Below are positions 1-6,136 of a stretch of DNA of 49,993 nucleotides, piece after piece. The position numbers and the translations under genes were made by a program. The stretch is from Buttiauxella agrestis ATCC 33320. GTDB taxonomy: Bacteria; Pseudomonadota; Gammaproteobacteria; Enterobacterales; Enterobacteriaceae. The notes beneath the pieces were generated by a model that worked only from the letters and a program-made list of their open reading frames with translations, did no database searches and was not told the origin of the DNA. The stretch spans positions 1-49,993 of the forward strand of contig NZ_JMPI01000033.1 in NCBI RefSeq assembly GCF_000735355.1, written 5' to 3'. Each line of letters opens with the position of its first letter. Position 1 is the stretch's first letter.

Positions 1-424
1 AGGCTGCAAAAGATCCGGAGCCAATCGCATTCCATGCCTTAATAACGGGGCGGCCTAACTGCTCCTCAACCCACTGGCTTTCCACCTGACAGCCTTCCAT
101 CGCATCTATTTGCTGATCCCGGTGTGGATAATAATTAGACGTGTCAGCAACTATAACGTCAGAAGGCAAGTCCCGGATGAGCTGTGAAATCTCAGGGATG
201 CGCATAAGCGGTATTGAAAGTATTAACACATCAACTTCGCTGACGGTTTGTTCAGCCTTAACAGGCAAAGCTCCTGTTTCTAGTGTGTCAGCCTCAATCG
301 TTTCCGGGCCACGCGAGTTAGCGACCTTTACGTTGTGTCCTGCGGCTGCCAGTTTACGGGCCAGGGTTTTACCTATGTGGCCTGTACCAAGTATCCCAAT
401 GTTAAGTGGAGAGGTTTTATTCAT
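1..424 (-). CDS. NADP-binding F420-reductase-like oxidoreductase, partial (3' part beyond window)
   Basis: The frame opens at ATG 424-422, seven bases after an AGGA ribosome-binding site, and stays open for 141 codons to the window edge, so the C-terminus is missing. The N-terminus reads MNKTSPLNIGILGTGHIG, a Rossmann nucleotide-binding turn (GxGxxG), followed by KVANSRGPE, the segment that in F420-dependent NADP reductase-like proteins fits the NADP 2'-phosphate. Further on come ADTSNYYPHRD and GRPVIKAWNA, both also present in the gene upstream (579-1313), so the two are tandem paralogues. The order MarR regulator, paralogue, this gene, all leftward, suggests one transcription unit, although 154 bases separate the two reductase genes. 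The substrate is unknown. Enterobacteria lack F420, so NADP-linked reduction of some small molecule is the likeliest role (inference). Confidence 0.8.
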   Translation of the reverse strand, partial: MNKTSPLNIGILGTGHIGKTLARKLAAAGHNVKVANSRGPETIEADTLETGALPVKAEQTVSEVDVLILSIPLMRIPEISQLIRDLPSDVIVADTSNYYPHRDQQIDAMEGCQVESQWVEEQLGRPVIKAWNAIGSGSFAA

Positions 425-578
425 CTTTTTATCCTGAACGGTTGTTTGCTTACAGACAATGAGCGGTTTCATAGTTAAATCACCGCATCTCTAAAATGGA
501 AATATGTGTCAGCTTAGCAACGACATACATTGCGCGCGGCCTGTCATTGTTTACCCATAAAATCTGAGGCTGATTACG

Positions 579-1313
579 TTATGCGGTTTCGGTACGGTTA
601 CGCGCAATAATTTCTTCATGCGTAAAAGTTGCACCGGGTGCCATAAATATCTTTAACAACTCATCTCGGTTTTTTGGGGCGCGAGTCGCATCTGCTGCTA
701 AAAGTGCTTCTCTGACTTTATCCATATCCAGTTCAGTACAGTATGCAGGCGTACCGGGCTGCTGGCGCCATGACTCATTTAGGGGACCTGCATCCAGTGC
801 ATCAAAACCGGTTTCGCTGACCAGCTTGAGCACAATGGTTTTTGCCAGGGTATTATCTCCGGCCACAGGCAGTGCAATGCGTCCAGGCGTATCAGGCGGA
901 AGACCTTTTTCCGAAAGCGTGGCGGCTAATGCAGCATTCCAGGCTTTAATTAGTGGCCGGCCGGTTTGCTCACTCGCCCATACCGACTCCGGTTTGCCAT
1001 TTTCAACTTCGGTAATGGTGTTATCCCGGAAGGGATAATAGTTAGAGGTGTCGATAAGCACGACGCTGTCCGGCACCTGACTGAGCAGAACTTTCAGAGT
1101 GCGATGCCCTTCAAAAGGAAGGGCAAGAATAATCGCGTCAATATCTTTTACCGCCTCTTCCCGTGTGACGGCGGTTGCGCAGACTTCACGAGCCAGGTCA
1201 CGGATACTGTCCGGTCCACGGGAGTTGGCGAGCTTTATCTCATGGCCGTTAGCGGAGAGTTTTCGGGCCAGGGTTGCGCCGATGTTTCCTGCGCCAATGA
1301 TGCCAATCTTCAT
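579..1313 (-). CDS. NADP-binding F420-reductase-like oxidoreductase
   Basis: This is a 244-residue soluble protein. I start it at ATG 1313-1311, preceded by a GAGGT ribosome-binding site, rather than at the in-frame ATG 1379, because MKIGIIGAGNIG is the true start of the Rossmann fold and the longer form would overlap the upstream regulator. Visible motifs are the N-terminal GxGxxG turn, LANSRGPDS (NADP-binding segment), DTSNYYPFRD and GRPLIKAWNA in the middle, and a C-terminal region that includes ALDAGPLNES, as in the family Pfam calls F420_oxidored (NADP oxidoreductase coenzyme F420-dependent). It is paralogous to the truncated gene at 1-424. The MarR gene ends 38 bases upstream on the same strand, so the regulator and reductase are probably cotranscribed. 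The substrate cannot be read from the sequence. Confidence 0.85.
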   Translation of the reverse strand: MKIGIIGAGNIGATLARKLSANGHEIKLANSRGPDSIRDLAREVCATAVTREEAVKDIDAIILALPFEGHRTLKVLLSQVPDSVVLIDTSNYYPFRDNTITEVENGKPESVWASEQTGRPLIKAWNAALAATLSEKGLPPDTPGRIALPVAGDNTLAKTIVLKLVSETGFDALDAGPLNESWRQQPGTPAYCTELDMDKVREALLAADATRAPKNRDELLKIFMAPGATFTHEEIIARNRTETA

Positions 1314-1350
1314 AATAATTACCTCGCTTATAGAGGGTATGGGATACCGC

Positions 1351-1785
1351 TTATTCAGATGCGGGATGAGACAGATCATTCAGTGTGTCGCGTAGCTGAG
1401 ACAGTCCTTCTTCGCTGAGCCGACAGGCAGTTTTAATTTTGTCGGTGATACTCCATAGTGGCTCCCGCAGGGCATCTCCGGCTTCAGTCAGGGTAATAAG
1501 TACCCGACGTTCATCAGAAGGGTCACGCGTGCGCTTTACCCTACCGGCAGCTTCCAGACGCTTCAGCAGAGGGGTAATGGTTCCCGTATCCATATTGAGT
1601 TTGTTCCCTAATTCACCCACTGCCCGCGGTGTGCCACAGAACAGTTCAAGCATCACCAGATACTGGGGAAACGTCAGGCCCAGCGGATCGAGAAATGGTT
1701 TATGGAGTCTGTTCATGCGGTTTGCGGCTCCGTAGAGGGCAAATGAGAGCTGCTTCCCGATTTCCATATTTGCTTTAGATTTCAT
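1351..1785 (-). CDS. MarR-family transcriptional regulator (OhrR-like, reactive Cys replaced by Ser)
   Basis: A 144-residue winged-helix regulator. Residues 12-45 (QLSFALY ... DPLGLTFPQYLVMLEL) follow the OhrR/MarR pattern closely; the recognition helix lies at about 55-83 (GELGNKLNMDTGTITPLLKRL) and the wing at about 84-101 (RTRDPSDERRVLITLT). In OhrR proteins the peroxide-sensing cysteine sits in the motif LCFALY; here the position is Ser14 (LSFALY). Other cysteines are present at 50 and 121. It precedes two oxidoreductase genes and probably represses them and itself through the palindrome at 1809-1828. The start at 1785 has only a weak AGAG upstream, but no better start exists before the conserved region. 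Confidence 0.9.
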   Translation of the reverse strand: MKSKANMEIGKQLSFALYGAANRMNRLHKPFLDPLGLTFPQYLVMLELFCGTPRAVGELGNKLNMDTGTITPLLKRLEAAGRVKRTRDPSDERRVLITLTEAGDALREPLWSITDKIKTACRLSEEGLSQLRDTLNDLSHPASE

Positions 1786-1808
1786 TTTTTAGATACTCTG
1801 TTGCTTTA

Positions 1809-1828
1809 TTATCTAGTGTACTAGATAA
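1809..1828. promoter_or_regulatory. Probable MarR-family operator (9-bp perfect inverted repeat)
   Basis: The arms TTATCTAGT and ACTAGATAA are perfect reverse complements separated by two bases, 24 bases upstream of the MarR gene start. The length and position are typical of MarR-family autoregulatory operators. Assignment to this regulator rests on position alone. Confidence 0.6.
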
Positions 1829-1867
1829 AAGCACATAGCATCCTTTTTGTCAGTTAAAGAGTTATGA

Positions 1868-2002
1868 ATGAGTAATTCGTGCGGTATGACAAGGACAACA
1901 AATCAGGTTGGCCCAGACCTACTGGATGCTATTGCTCTGGGCGATTTGAACAGGTCCGCTCCTGGCACAAAAAGGCTCCTAAAAACCAGCAGAATCCAAT
2001 AG
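1868..2002 (+). CDS. Small hypothetical protein (44 aa), or part of a structured RNA
   Basis: ATG 1868 follows an AAAGAG stretch at good spacing and opens a 44-residue frame (begins MSNSCGMTRTTNQVG, ends KTSRIQ, stop TAG 2000-2002). A rho-independent terminator starts a few bases after the stop, as expected for a short independent transcript divergent from the MarR gene. I do not recognise the protein; it has no signal peptide or membrane segment. The same DNA can fold: CAAATC near 1899 pairs with GATTTG near 1944, and GCCCAGA pairs with TCTGGGC inside. A non-coding RNA is therefore an equally good reading. Confidence 0.3.
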   Translation: MSNSCGMTRTTNQVGPDLLDAIALGDLNRSAPGTKRLLKTSRIQ

Positions 2003-2003
2003 G

Positions 2004-2042
2004 AAAGCCCGCACGGGAATCCCCAGCGCGGGCTTTATTGTT
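2004..2042 (+). terminator. Rho-independent terminator
   Basis: AAAGCCCGC and GCGGGCTTT form a perfect 9-bp stem, followed on the + strand by ATTGTTTTT. It closes a rightward transcript starting in the MarR/small-ORF intergenic region. Confidence 0.6.
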
Positions 2043-2113
2043 TTTATACCCAGCCAGACAATCTGGTTCTGGTTTCGGAGCAGCAAAGAAGTTAAATGGG
2101 TTTCAAAACCGCT

Positions 2114-2452
2114 TCATGTCCATGAATGATTACCACACCTCTCGCCACTTTTACTTTCCGCGATTTTTTTTGGGCGCATACGCATTGGTCTGGTAATCGG
2201 TTTGCGTGTATTTGGGTCAAAGTAACGACTCGGCCAGATATCCTCAGCAGGAACACCAATCGCTTTGCTGATTAGCATTTCCCCTTTTGCCCAGGGGCGG
2301 GAAAGCGCATTTGCAATGCGTTGATGAACTCAATCCTGACTGACGGGATAAAGCAGCCAGTGAAGTGCTTTTTTGCGAAGTGCCGCAATGATATCGGCTG
2401 GATGGCAGTCGTTCTGGAAAGGAAGAAAAGTGGGGCTACGGGGTAACGTCAT
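2114..2452 (-). pseudogene. Ner-like DNA-binding regulator (Nlp/SfsB type), frameshifted
   Basis: ATG 2452-2450, behind a GGAG ribosome-binding site, begins MTLPRSPTFLP and continues through CHPADIIAALRKK, the start of the Ner/SfsB DNA-binding domain. The frame then becomes ALHWLLYPVSQD and stops. One base lower the reading is GTSLAALSRQSGLSSST, and after a second shift the frame IANALSRPWAKGEM ... IWPSRYFDPNTRKPITRP resumes to a TGA at 2114-2116. This fits loss of one G after a run of six A (about 2370) and gain of one A about 40 bases later (near 2327). The two indels cancel, but the stop between them breaks the gene. The intact relative in E. coli is sfsB (nlp). It is probably a dead regulator, possibly from a prophage, and nothing phage-like remains beside it. 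Confidence 0.75.
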
Positions 2453-2571
2453 AAATAATCTCCGCAGATAATCATTAGATATGTGTTCCCGATGCGATAT
2501 TCAGGCTGCGAAACCCTATTGGCTGGAGGAACTTTATGCCTCAGAAAGCGCTTATCAAGTTTCGGAAGGGG

Positions 2572-2883
2572 CTAAACCTTAAACCCGTAATGGCTGCCAT
2601 CCGGTAACTCAATTTCAACACGCAGCTTACTTCCCGTCGCCTCGACATAGCGTTTCAGCGTCGATAATTTCAGGTCTTGCCCCTGCCTTTCCATACCCGC
2701 AATAGTCGGCTGCTTAACACCGAGTGAATGCGCGATTTCAGTCTGGGTTTTACTCAAGCGTTCACGTAATTCAGCAAGATGAATGTCGAGTAAGATTTCC
2801 GCTGCTTTTGCCTTGGCTTTAGCGACAACTTCAGGTTTTTCAGCCGCCAGGATTTGCTCGAGCGTTCTGCCCATGTTAGTCAT
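2572..2883 (-). CDS. HigA-type antitoxin, XRE helix-turn-helix
   Basis: A 103-residue protein with an XRE/Cro helix-turn-helix at about residues 47-68 (TQTEIAHSLGVKQPTIAGMERQ region). A helical N-terminal extension rich in Ala/Lys/Glu precedes it, and a short beta C-terminus (LRVEIELPDGSHYGF) follows. The ATG overlaps the stop of the upstream toxin gene (ATGA at 2880-2883), so the two are translationally coupled in the toxin-first order typical of higBA. By family precedent it neutralises the toxin by direct binding and represses the operon through the palindrome upstream of the toxin gene. Confidence 0.88.
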   Translation of the reverse strand: MTNMGRTLEQILAAEKPEVVAKAKAKAAEILLDIHLAELRERLSKTQTEIAHSLGVKQPTIAGMERQGQDLKLSTLKRYVEATGSKLRVEIELPDGSHYGFKV

Positions 2884-3239
2884 TCCTTCTTGTTTAGTTC
2901 ATTCAAATACCGCGTGAATTCAGCATCAGCAAGCGGAATCATCACGTCATAAAACCGTTTCTCGTTACCTACTTTATTACCCGCGCAAAGCAAAATCCCT
3001 TCACGCTTTGGGTCGAAAGCAAAAAATGCCCTAATGGGATGACCTTTACTCTGAATGCGCAATTCTTTCATATTTCGATGGCGCGAACCGTATACAGTAT
3101 CTGCATAAGGCCTTGGGAGACCAGGCCCTCTTGCTCGCAAAATAATCAATGATGCCAGCACATTTGCACGGTCAACATCCTCTAGTGCCACCAACCACTC
3201 ATCAAAAGTTTCAGTTGTTTTAATCACCCACACATTCAC
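2880..3239 (-). CDS. HigB/RelE-superfamily toxin (Gp49-like)
   Basis: A 119-residue protein of the phage-derived Gp49-like/HigB group. Recognisable segments are FDEWLVALEDVDRANVLA at the N-terminus, the Gly/Pro-rich RARGPGLPRPYADTVYGSRHRNMKELRI (about 52-80) and the basic HPIRAFFAFDPKREGILLCAGNK core (about 86-109), the part that carries RNA-cleavage residues in RelE-fold toxins. A good AAGGAG ribosome-binding site precedes ATG 3239. It is the first gene of a two-gene operon with its antitoxin. The likely activity is ribosome-dependent mRNA cleavage (family knowledge). Both reading frames are intact, so the module is probably active. Confidence 0.87.
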   Translation of the reverse strand: MNVWVIKTTETFDEWLVALEDVDRANVLASLIILRARGPGLPRPYADTVYGSRHRNMKELRIQSKGHPIRAFFAFDPKREGILLCAGNKVGNEKRFYDVMIPLADAEFTRYLNELNKKE

Positions 3240-3250
3240 TCCTTATTTAT

Positions 3251-3274
3251 TATAGGTTAAAACCTATATAGGTC
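3251..3274. promoter_or_regulatory. Operator of the higBA-type operon
   Basis: TATAGGTT-AA-AACCTATA is a perfect 8-bp inverted repeat 12 bases before the toxin start. It is followed at 3267-3274 by another copy of the half-site (TATAGGTC). The palindrome plus an extra half-site suggests cooperative binding by antitoxin dimers (inference). Confidence 0.6.
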
Positions 3275-3411
3275 AAACACTATAAAAGAAGGAAGCTGTC
3301 ACAGCGGAATTGAATGCTCAACGGGCAAATCTGAAAAGCGGAAGGAAGGTTCCAATGATGAAAAGACTGACTACACATAACCCTATAAAACGTAAAGTTT
3401 TGCATATCCTT

Positions 3412-3442
3412 TTGACCCTCCCCTTACGGGAAGGTTTAGAGT
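3412..3442 (+). promoter_or_regulatory. MerR-type (CueR-like) promoter of cueP
   Basis: The -35 box TTGACC (3412-3417) and -10 box TAGAGT (3437-3442) are separated by 19 bases, the elongated spacer of MerR-family promoters. The spacer holds the imperfect dyad ACCCTCCCC-TTA-CGGGAAGGT, very close to the CueR operators of copA and cueO. CueR control of cueP is established in Salmonella. Confidence 0.85.
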
Positions 3443-3481
3443 TTGCCGTAGCTTAACTCTCTCTTTAGAAAGGAATCATTG

Positions 3482-4024
3482 ATGAAACGAAATATACTGT
3501 TCGCATTGCTGGCACTGAGCATCAGCGGCTCTGCAATCGCCGCTCAATCTGATGCAGAATTTCTCGCAGCACACGGTTTAGCGGGCAAAACTACCGAGCA
3601 AATGGTGGAGGCGATCGACGGATCGACTCAGGCGCGTCCGCTGCCATATAACGCAGGTATCACCAGCACCGAGTTGAAATTATCCGATGGCACGCAGCAG
3701 TTCAGCTACCCGTTGGGCGATAAGTTTTATCTGTCATTCGCACCGTATCTGACGCAAACCCACCCGTGCTTTAACCACAGCCTGTCGGGCTGTCGTGGAG
3801 AGTTGGCGAATACACCATTTGAGGTAAAAGTGACGGATAAAAGCGGCAAAATCCTGGTGCAGAAAAGCATGACCAGCCACGCCAACGGGTTTGTCGGCGT
3901 GTGGCTACCTCGTGATATCGAAGGCACAATTGAAGTGAACTATCAGGGCAAAACGGCCAGCGCGCCGATTGCGACACATAAAGACAGCCAGACCTGTTTA
4001 ACCACGCTGCCATTGCAGGGTTAA
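3482..4024 (+). CDS. cueP: Copper-resistance periplasmic protein CueP
   Basis: A 180-residue secreted protein. Residues 1-20 (MKRNILFALLALSISGSAIA) are a Sec signal peptide. The mature part keeps the CueP hallmarks SDAEFLAAHGLAGK and QTHPCFNHSLSGCRGE, plus a final SQTCLTT, giving the three conserved cysteines Cys96, Cys104 and Cys172 that bind copper in Salmonella CueP. I start at ATG 3482 after AAAGGA rather than at the TTG just before. In Salmonella CueP is the main periplasmic copper store, made in place of the Cus efflux system. The CueR-type promoter immediately upstream supports copper induction. cueP stands alone here, without copA, cueO or cueR nearby. Confidence 0.95.
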   Translation: MKRNILFALLALSISGSAIAAQSDAEFLAAHGLAGKTTEQMVEAIDGSTQARPLPYNAGITSTELKLSDGTQQFSYPLGDKFYLSFAPYLTQTHPCFNHSLSGCRGELANTPFEVKVTDKSGKILVQKSMTSHANGFVGVWLPRDIEGTIEVNYQGKTASAPIATHKDSQTCLTTLPLQG

Positions 4025-4045
4025 GCGTTTTAATATCGAATTAAT

Positions 4046-4072
4046 GTCGGGTGACGCTAACGCTTACCCGAC
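4046..4072. repeat. REP (palindromic unit)
   Basis: GTCGGGT and ACCCGAC arms enclose GACGCTAACGCTT, a standard enterobacterial REP hairpin. It lies between the convergent ends of cueP and the deaminase gene, where it may act as a bidirectional transcript end. Confidence 0.8.
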
Positions 4073-4079
4073 CGTCCCC

Positions 4080-4580
4080 CTACCGAGTCGACCAAAACGC
4101 CTGCTGCATCGCCCTCGTCTCTTCGATGATTTCCGGCACCGGGCCGATCAACTCCACCGGTTTCTGGCAATGCTCAAAAACATACTTCGATGACACGCTC
4201 ATCGTCGGGTTTTCTTCGTGGCTGCCTGTCGCCTCCAGCAATTGGCTTTCGTACATGCCGAAAACCACCCGCCCGATGTTCGCCCAGTACGCGGTTCCCG
4301 CGCACATACAACATGGCTCGACGGCGGTATACAGCGTGCATTGCCACAAATATTCGGCGGTGTAATTGGTGGCGGCGACTCGCGCAAGCGTCGATTCCGC
4401 ATGGTTTACAGTGTCGATGTTGCACTGCTCGAGCAGCACAGTTTCGTTATCCGGCGCGACTAACAGCGCGCCAAACGGATGATGCCCGAGGGCAATCGCT
4501 CGCTGCGCCACGGCATTAGAGCGGCGCAGGTGGCGTAAAATTTGTTCTTGGTTCGGCCCAGGCCCACGTTTTAGTGACAT
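4080..4580 (-). CDS. Base/nucleoside deaminase, cytidine-deaminase fold (guanine deaminase-like)
   Basis: A 166-residue zinc deaminase. The catalytic motif is H60-A-E62 (VNHAES) with the second zinc site P89-C90-C-M-C93 (EPCCMCAGTAYWA). The HAE...PCxxC layout with AxYWA after it resembles bacterial guanine deaminases and yeast-type cytosine deaminases more than the tRNA adenosine deaminase TadA. It is the last gene of a leftward operon, 12 bases after the ABC permease gene, with an AAGGATGG ribosome-binding site. The coupling suggests that the imported compound is a purine or pyrimidine-like base whose amino group is removed in the cytosol. The substrate is inference. Confidence 0.8.
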   Translation of the reverse strand: MSLKRGPGPNQEQILRHLRRSNAVAQRAIALGHHPFGALLVAPDNETVLLEQCNIDTVNHAESTLARVAATNYTAEYLWQCTLYTAVEPCCMCAGTAYWANIGRVVFGMYESQLLEATGSHEENPTMSVSSKYVFEHCQKPVELIGPVPEIIEETRAMQQAFWSTR

Positions 4581-4592
4581 ATTTTTCCATCC

Positions 4593-5351
4593 TTATTTTG
4601 CATCAAGGCTCCACGGGAACAGGCGTTTTTGCAACCAGCTCACCAGGGCATAAAGGGTCAAACTACACACCACCAGCAGGAACAGACTGGCGAAGGCCAG
4701 GGGGATTTTGAATGATGAGGTGCTGAACAAAATCAAATAACCCAGTCCCTGATCGGCGGCGACAAACTCCGCGACTACCGCACCGATGATCGACAGCGTA
4801 ATCGCCACTTTCAGCGCACTGAAAATATATGGCACAGCATAGGGCATACGGATTTGCCAGTATTCACGGTTACGCGGTGCACGCAGGGTTTTCGAGAGTT
4901 CGAGCAATTCAGCAGGCACTGAAGTCATACCGGTGGCGGTGGAAATCACCAGTGGGAAAAAGGAAATCAGCGTGGTGATCACCACCCGCGGCAACATACC
5001 TGAACCGAGTGTGACGACAATAATGGGCGCAATTGCCACAACCGGCGTGGACTGAATCACAATCAGCCACGGTAACACCAAGCGGGCGAGCAATTTAGAG
5101 CTGACAATAGCAATGGCAAGCGGCAGCGCAATCACAATCGCCAGCAGGAAACCGCTTAACGCCACGCTTAACGTCGCCAGAATATGCGTCAACCAACGCC
5201 CGGCATCCAGCGTGCTTACTGAAGCAAAAATGGCCGACGGCGACGGCAGGATAAACACCGGAATGGCGAATAATTTACACGCGCCCTCCCAAATCAAAAT
5301 CGCCACCACCAGCGCCAGCAGCGCGATGTACTTTTCCAGAAACGCTCTCAT
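4593..5351 (-). CDS. ABC transporter permease (SsuC/TauC/ThiX-like)
   Basis: A 252-residue inner-membrane protein with about six hydrophobic segments, starting near residues 7-24 (IALLALVVAILIWEGACKLF). It has a BPD_transp_1 cytoplasmic loop, with the EAA-like region around 148-172 (ELLELSKTLRAPRNREYWQIRMPYAVPYIF). The family is that of nitrate/sulfonate/taurine and thiamine-precursor permeases. The gene overlaps the end of the ATPase gene by four bases (ATGA), so it belongs to the same operon as the ATPase, binding protein and downstream deaminase. One gene implies a homodimeric channel. Confidence 0.9.
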   Translation of the reverse strand: MRAFLEKYIALLALVVAILIWEGACKLFAIPVFILPSPSAIFASVSTLDAGRWLTHILATLSVALSGFLLAIVIALPLAIAIVSSKLLARLVLPWLIVIQSTPVVAIAPIIVVTLGSGMLPRVVITTLISFFPLVISTATGMTSVPAELLELSKTLRAPRNREYWQIRMPYAVPYIFSALKVAITLSIIGAVVAEFVAADQGLGYLILFSTSSFKIPLAFASLFLLVVCSLTLYALVSWLQKRLFPWSLDAK

Positions 5352-6127
5352 ACAGGCTCCTTGCGACGGCTAAACACTTTGTGGCGGATCTGCGCCGTTA
5401 ACTCGTGGAACAGCGGATGGTTCAGCGTCTCTTCATTTCTTGGGCGCTCCAGCGGCACATCAATAATCTCACTGACCCGACCGGGGCGCGCACTCATCAC
5501 CACAATTCGGTCGGAAAGCAGCAGCGCCTCCTGAATCGAGTGGGTAACGAACAGCACCGTTTTCGGGCGTTCGTTCCAGATGCGCATTAATTCAAAGCTC
5601 ATTTCATCGCGCGTCAGGGAATCGAGAGCGGAAAACGGTTCATCCATCAGCAAAATATCCGGGTCATGCAGCAGCGAACGAGCAATGGAAACGCGTTGTT
5701 GCATGCCGCCAGACAGCTCCGCCGGGCGTTTGCCTGCAAACTGCGTCAGGCCGGTCATTTCCAGCAGTTCATGCCCACGCGCAATATCTTTGGCATCGAC
5801 GCGACCATATTTGTGCTTCATCGGAAAGGTGATGTTATCGAGCACGTTAAGCCACGGCAGCAGCGTCGGTTTCTGGAACACAAAACCCATTTCGTCACGC
5901 GGTTCGGTCACAGGTTTGCCATACACCGAAATCGTGCCGCTGCTCGGTTTGAGCAGCCCGGCAATCAAACGCAAGATGGTCGATTTCCCGCAGCCTGACG
6001 GGCCAATAAACGAGACAAATTCATGGCGGCGCAGCGTCAAATTCACTTTATCGAGCGCGGTAACCTGGGTGCCATCGGCGGATATAAACGTTTGATTAAC
6101 ATCACTCAACTCTATAACAGGCTGCAT
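5348..6127 (-). CDS. ABC transporter ATP-binding protein (SsuB/TauB-like)
   Basis: A 259-residue ATPase. It carries the Walker A motif GPSGCGKST (about 43-51), the Q-loop in GFVFQKPTLLPW, the signature LSGGMQQR (about 138-145), Walker B ILLMDEPFSALD (about 158-169) and the switch histidine in VLFVTHS. It belongs to the nitrate/sulfonate/bicarbonate ATPase group. It begins 9 bases after the binding-protein gene ends and overlaps the permease start. It should power import by a dimer of the permease at 4593-5351. Confidence 0.92.
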   Translation of the reverse strand: MQPVIELSDVNQTFISADGTQVTALDKVNLTLRRHEFVSFIGPSGCGKSTILRLIAGLLKPSSGTISVYGKPVTEPRDEMGFVFQKPTLLPWLNVLDNITFPMKHKYGRVDAKDIARGHELLEMTGLTQFAGKRPAELSGGMQQRVSIARSLLHDPDILLMDEPFSALDSLTRDEMSFELMRIWNERPKTVLFVTHSIQEALLLSDRIVVMSARPGRVSEIIDVPLERPRNEETLNHPLFHELTAQIRHKVFSRRKEPV

Positions 6128-6136
6128 GGCATTCCC

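Noticed and set aside
1879-2196. 105-codon rightward frame from a GTG
   Set aside because: It reads through the terminator hairpin at 2004-2042 and across the end of the nlp pseudogene; the ATG frame at 1868 fits the local signals better.
3357-3455. 33-codon frame beginning with two ATGs upstream of cueP
   Set aside because: It runs through the cueP promoter itself and would be transcribed only by read-through from elsewhere; probably fortuitous despite a GGAAGG before it.
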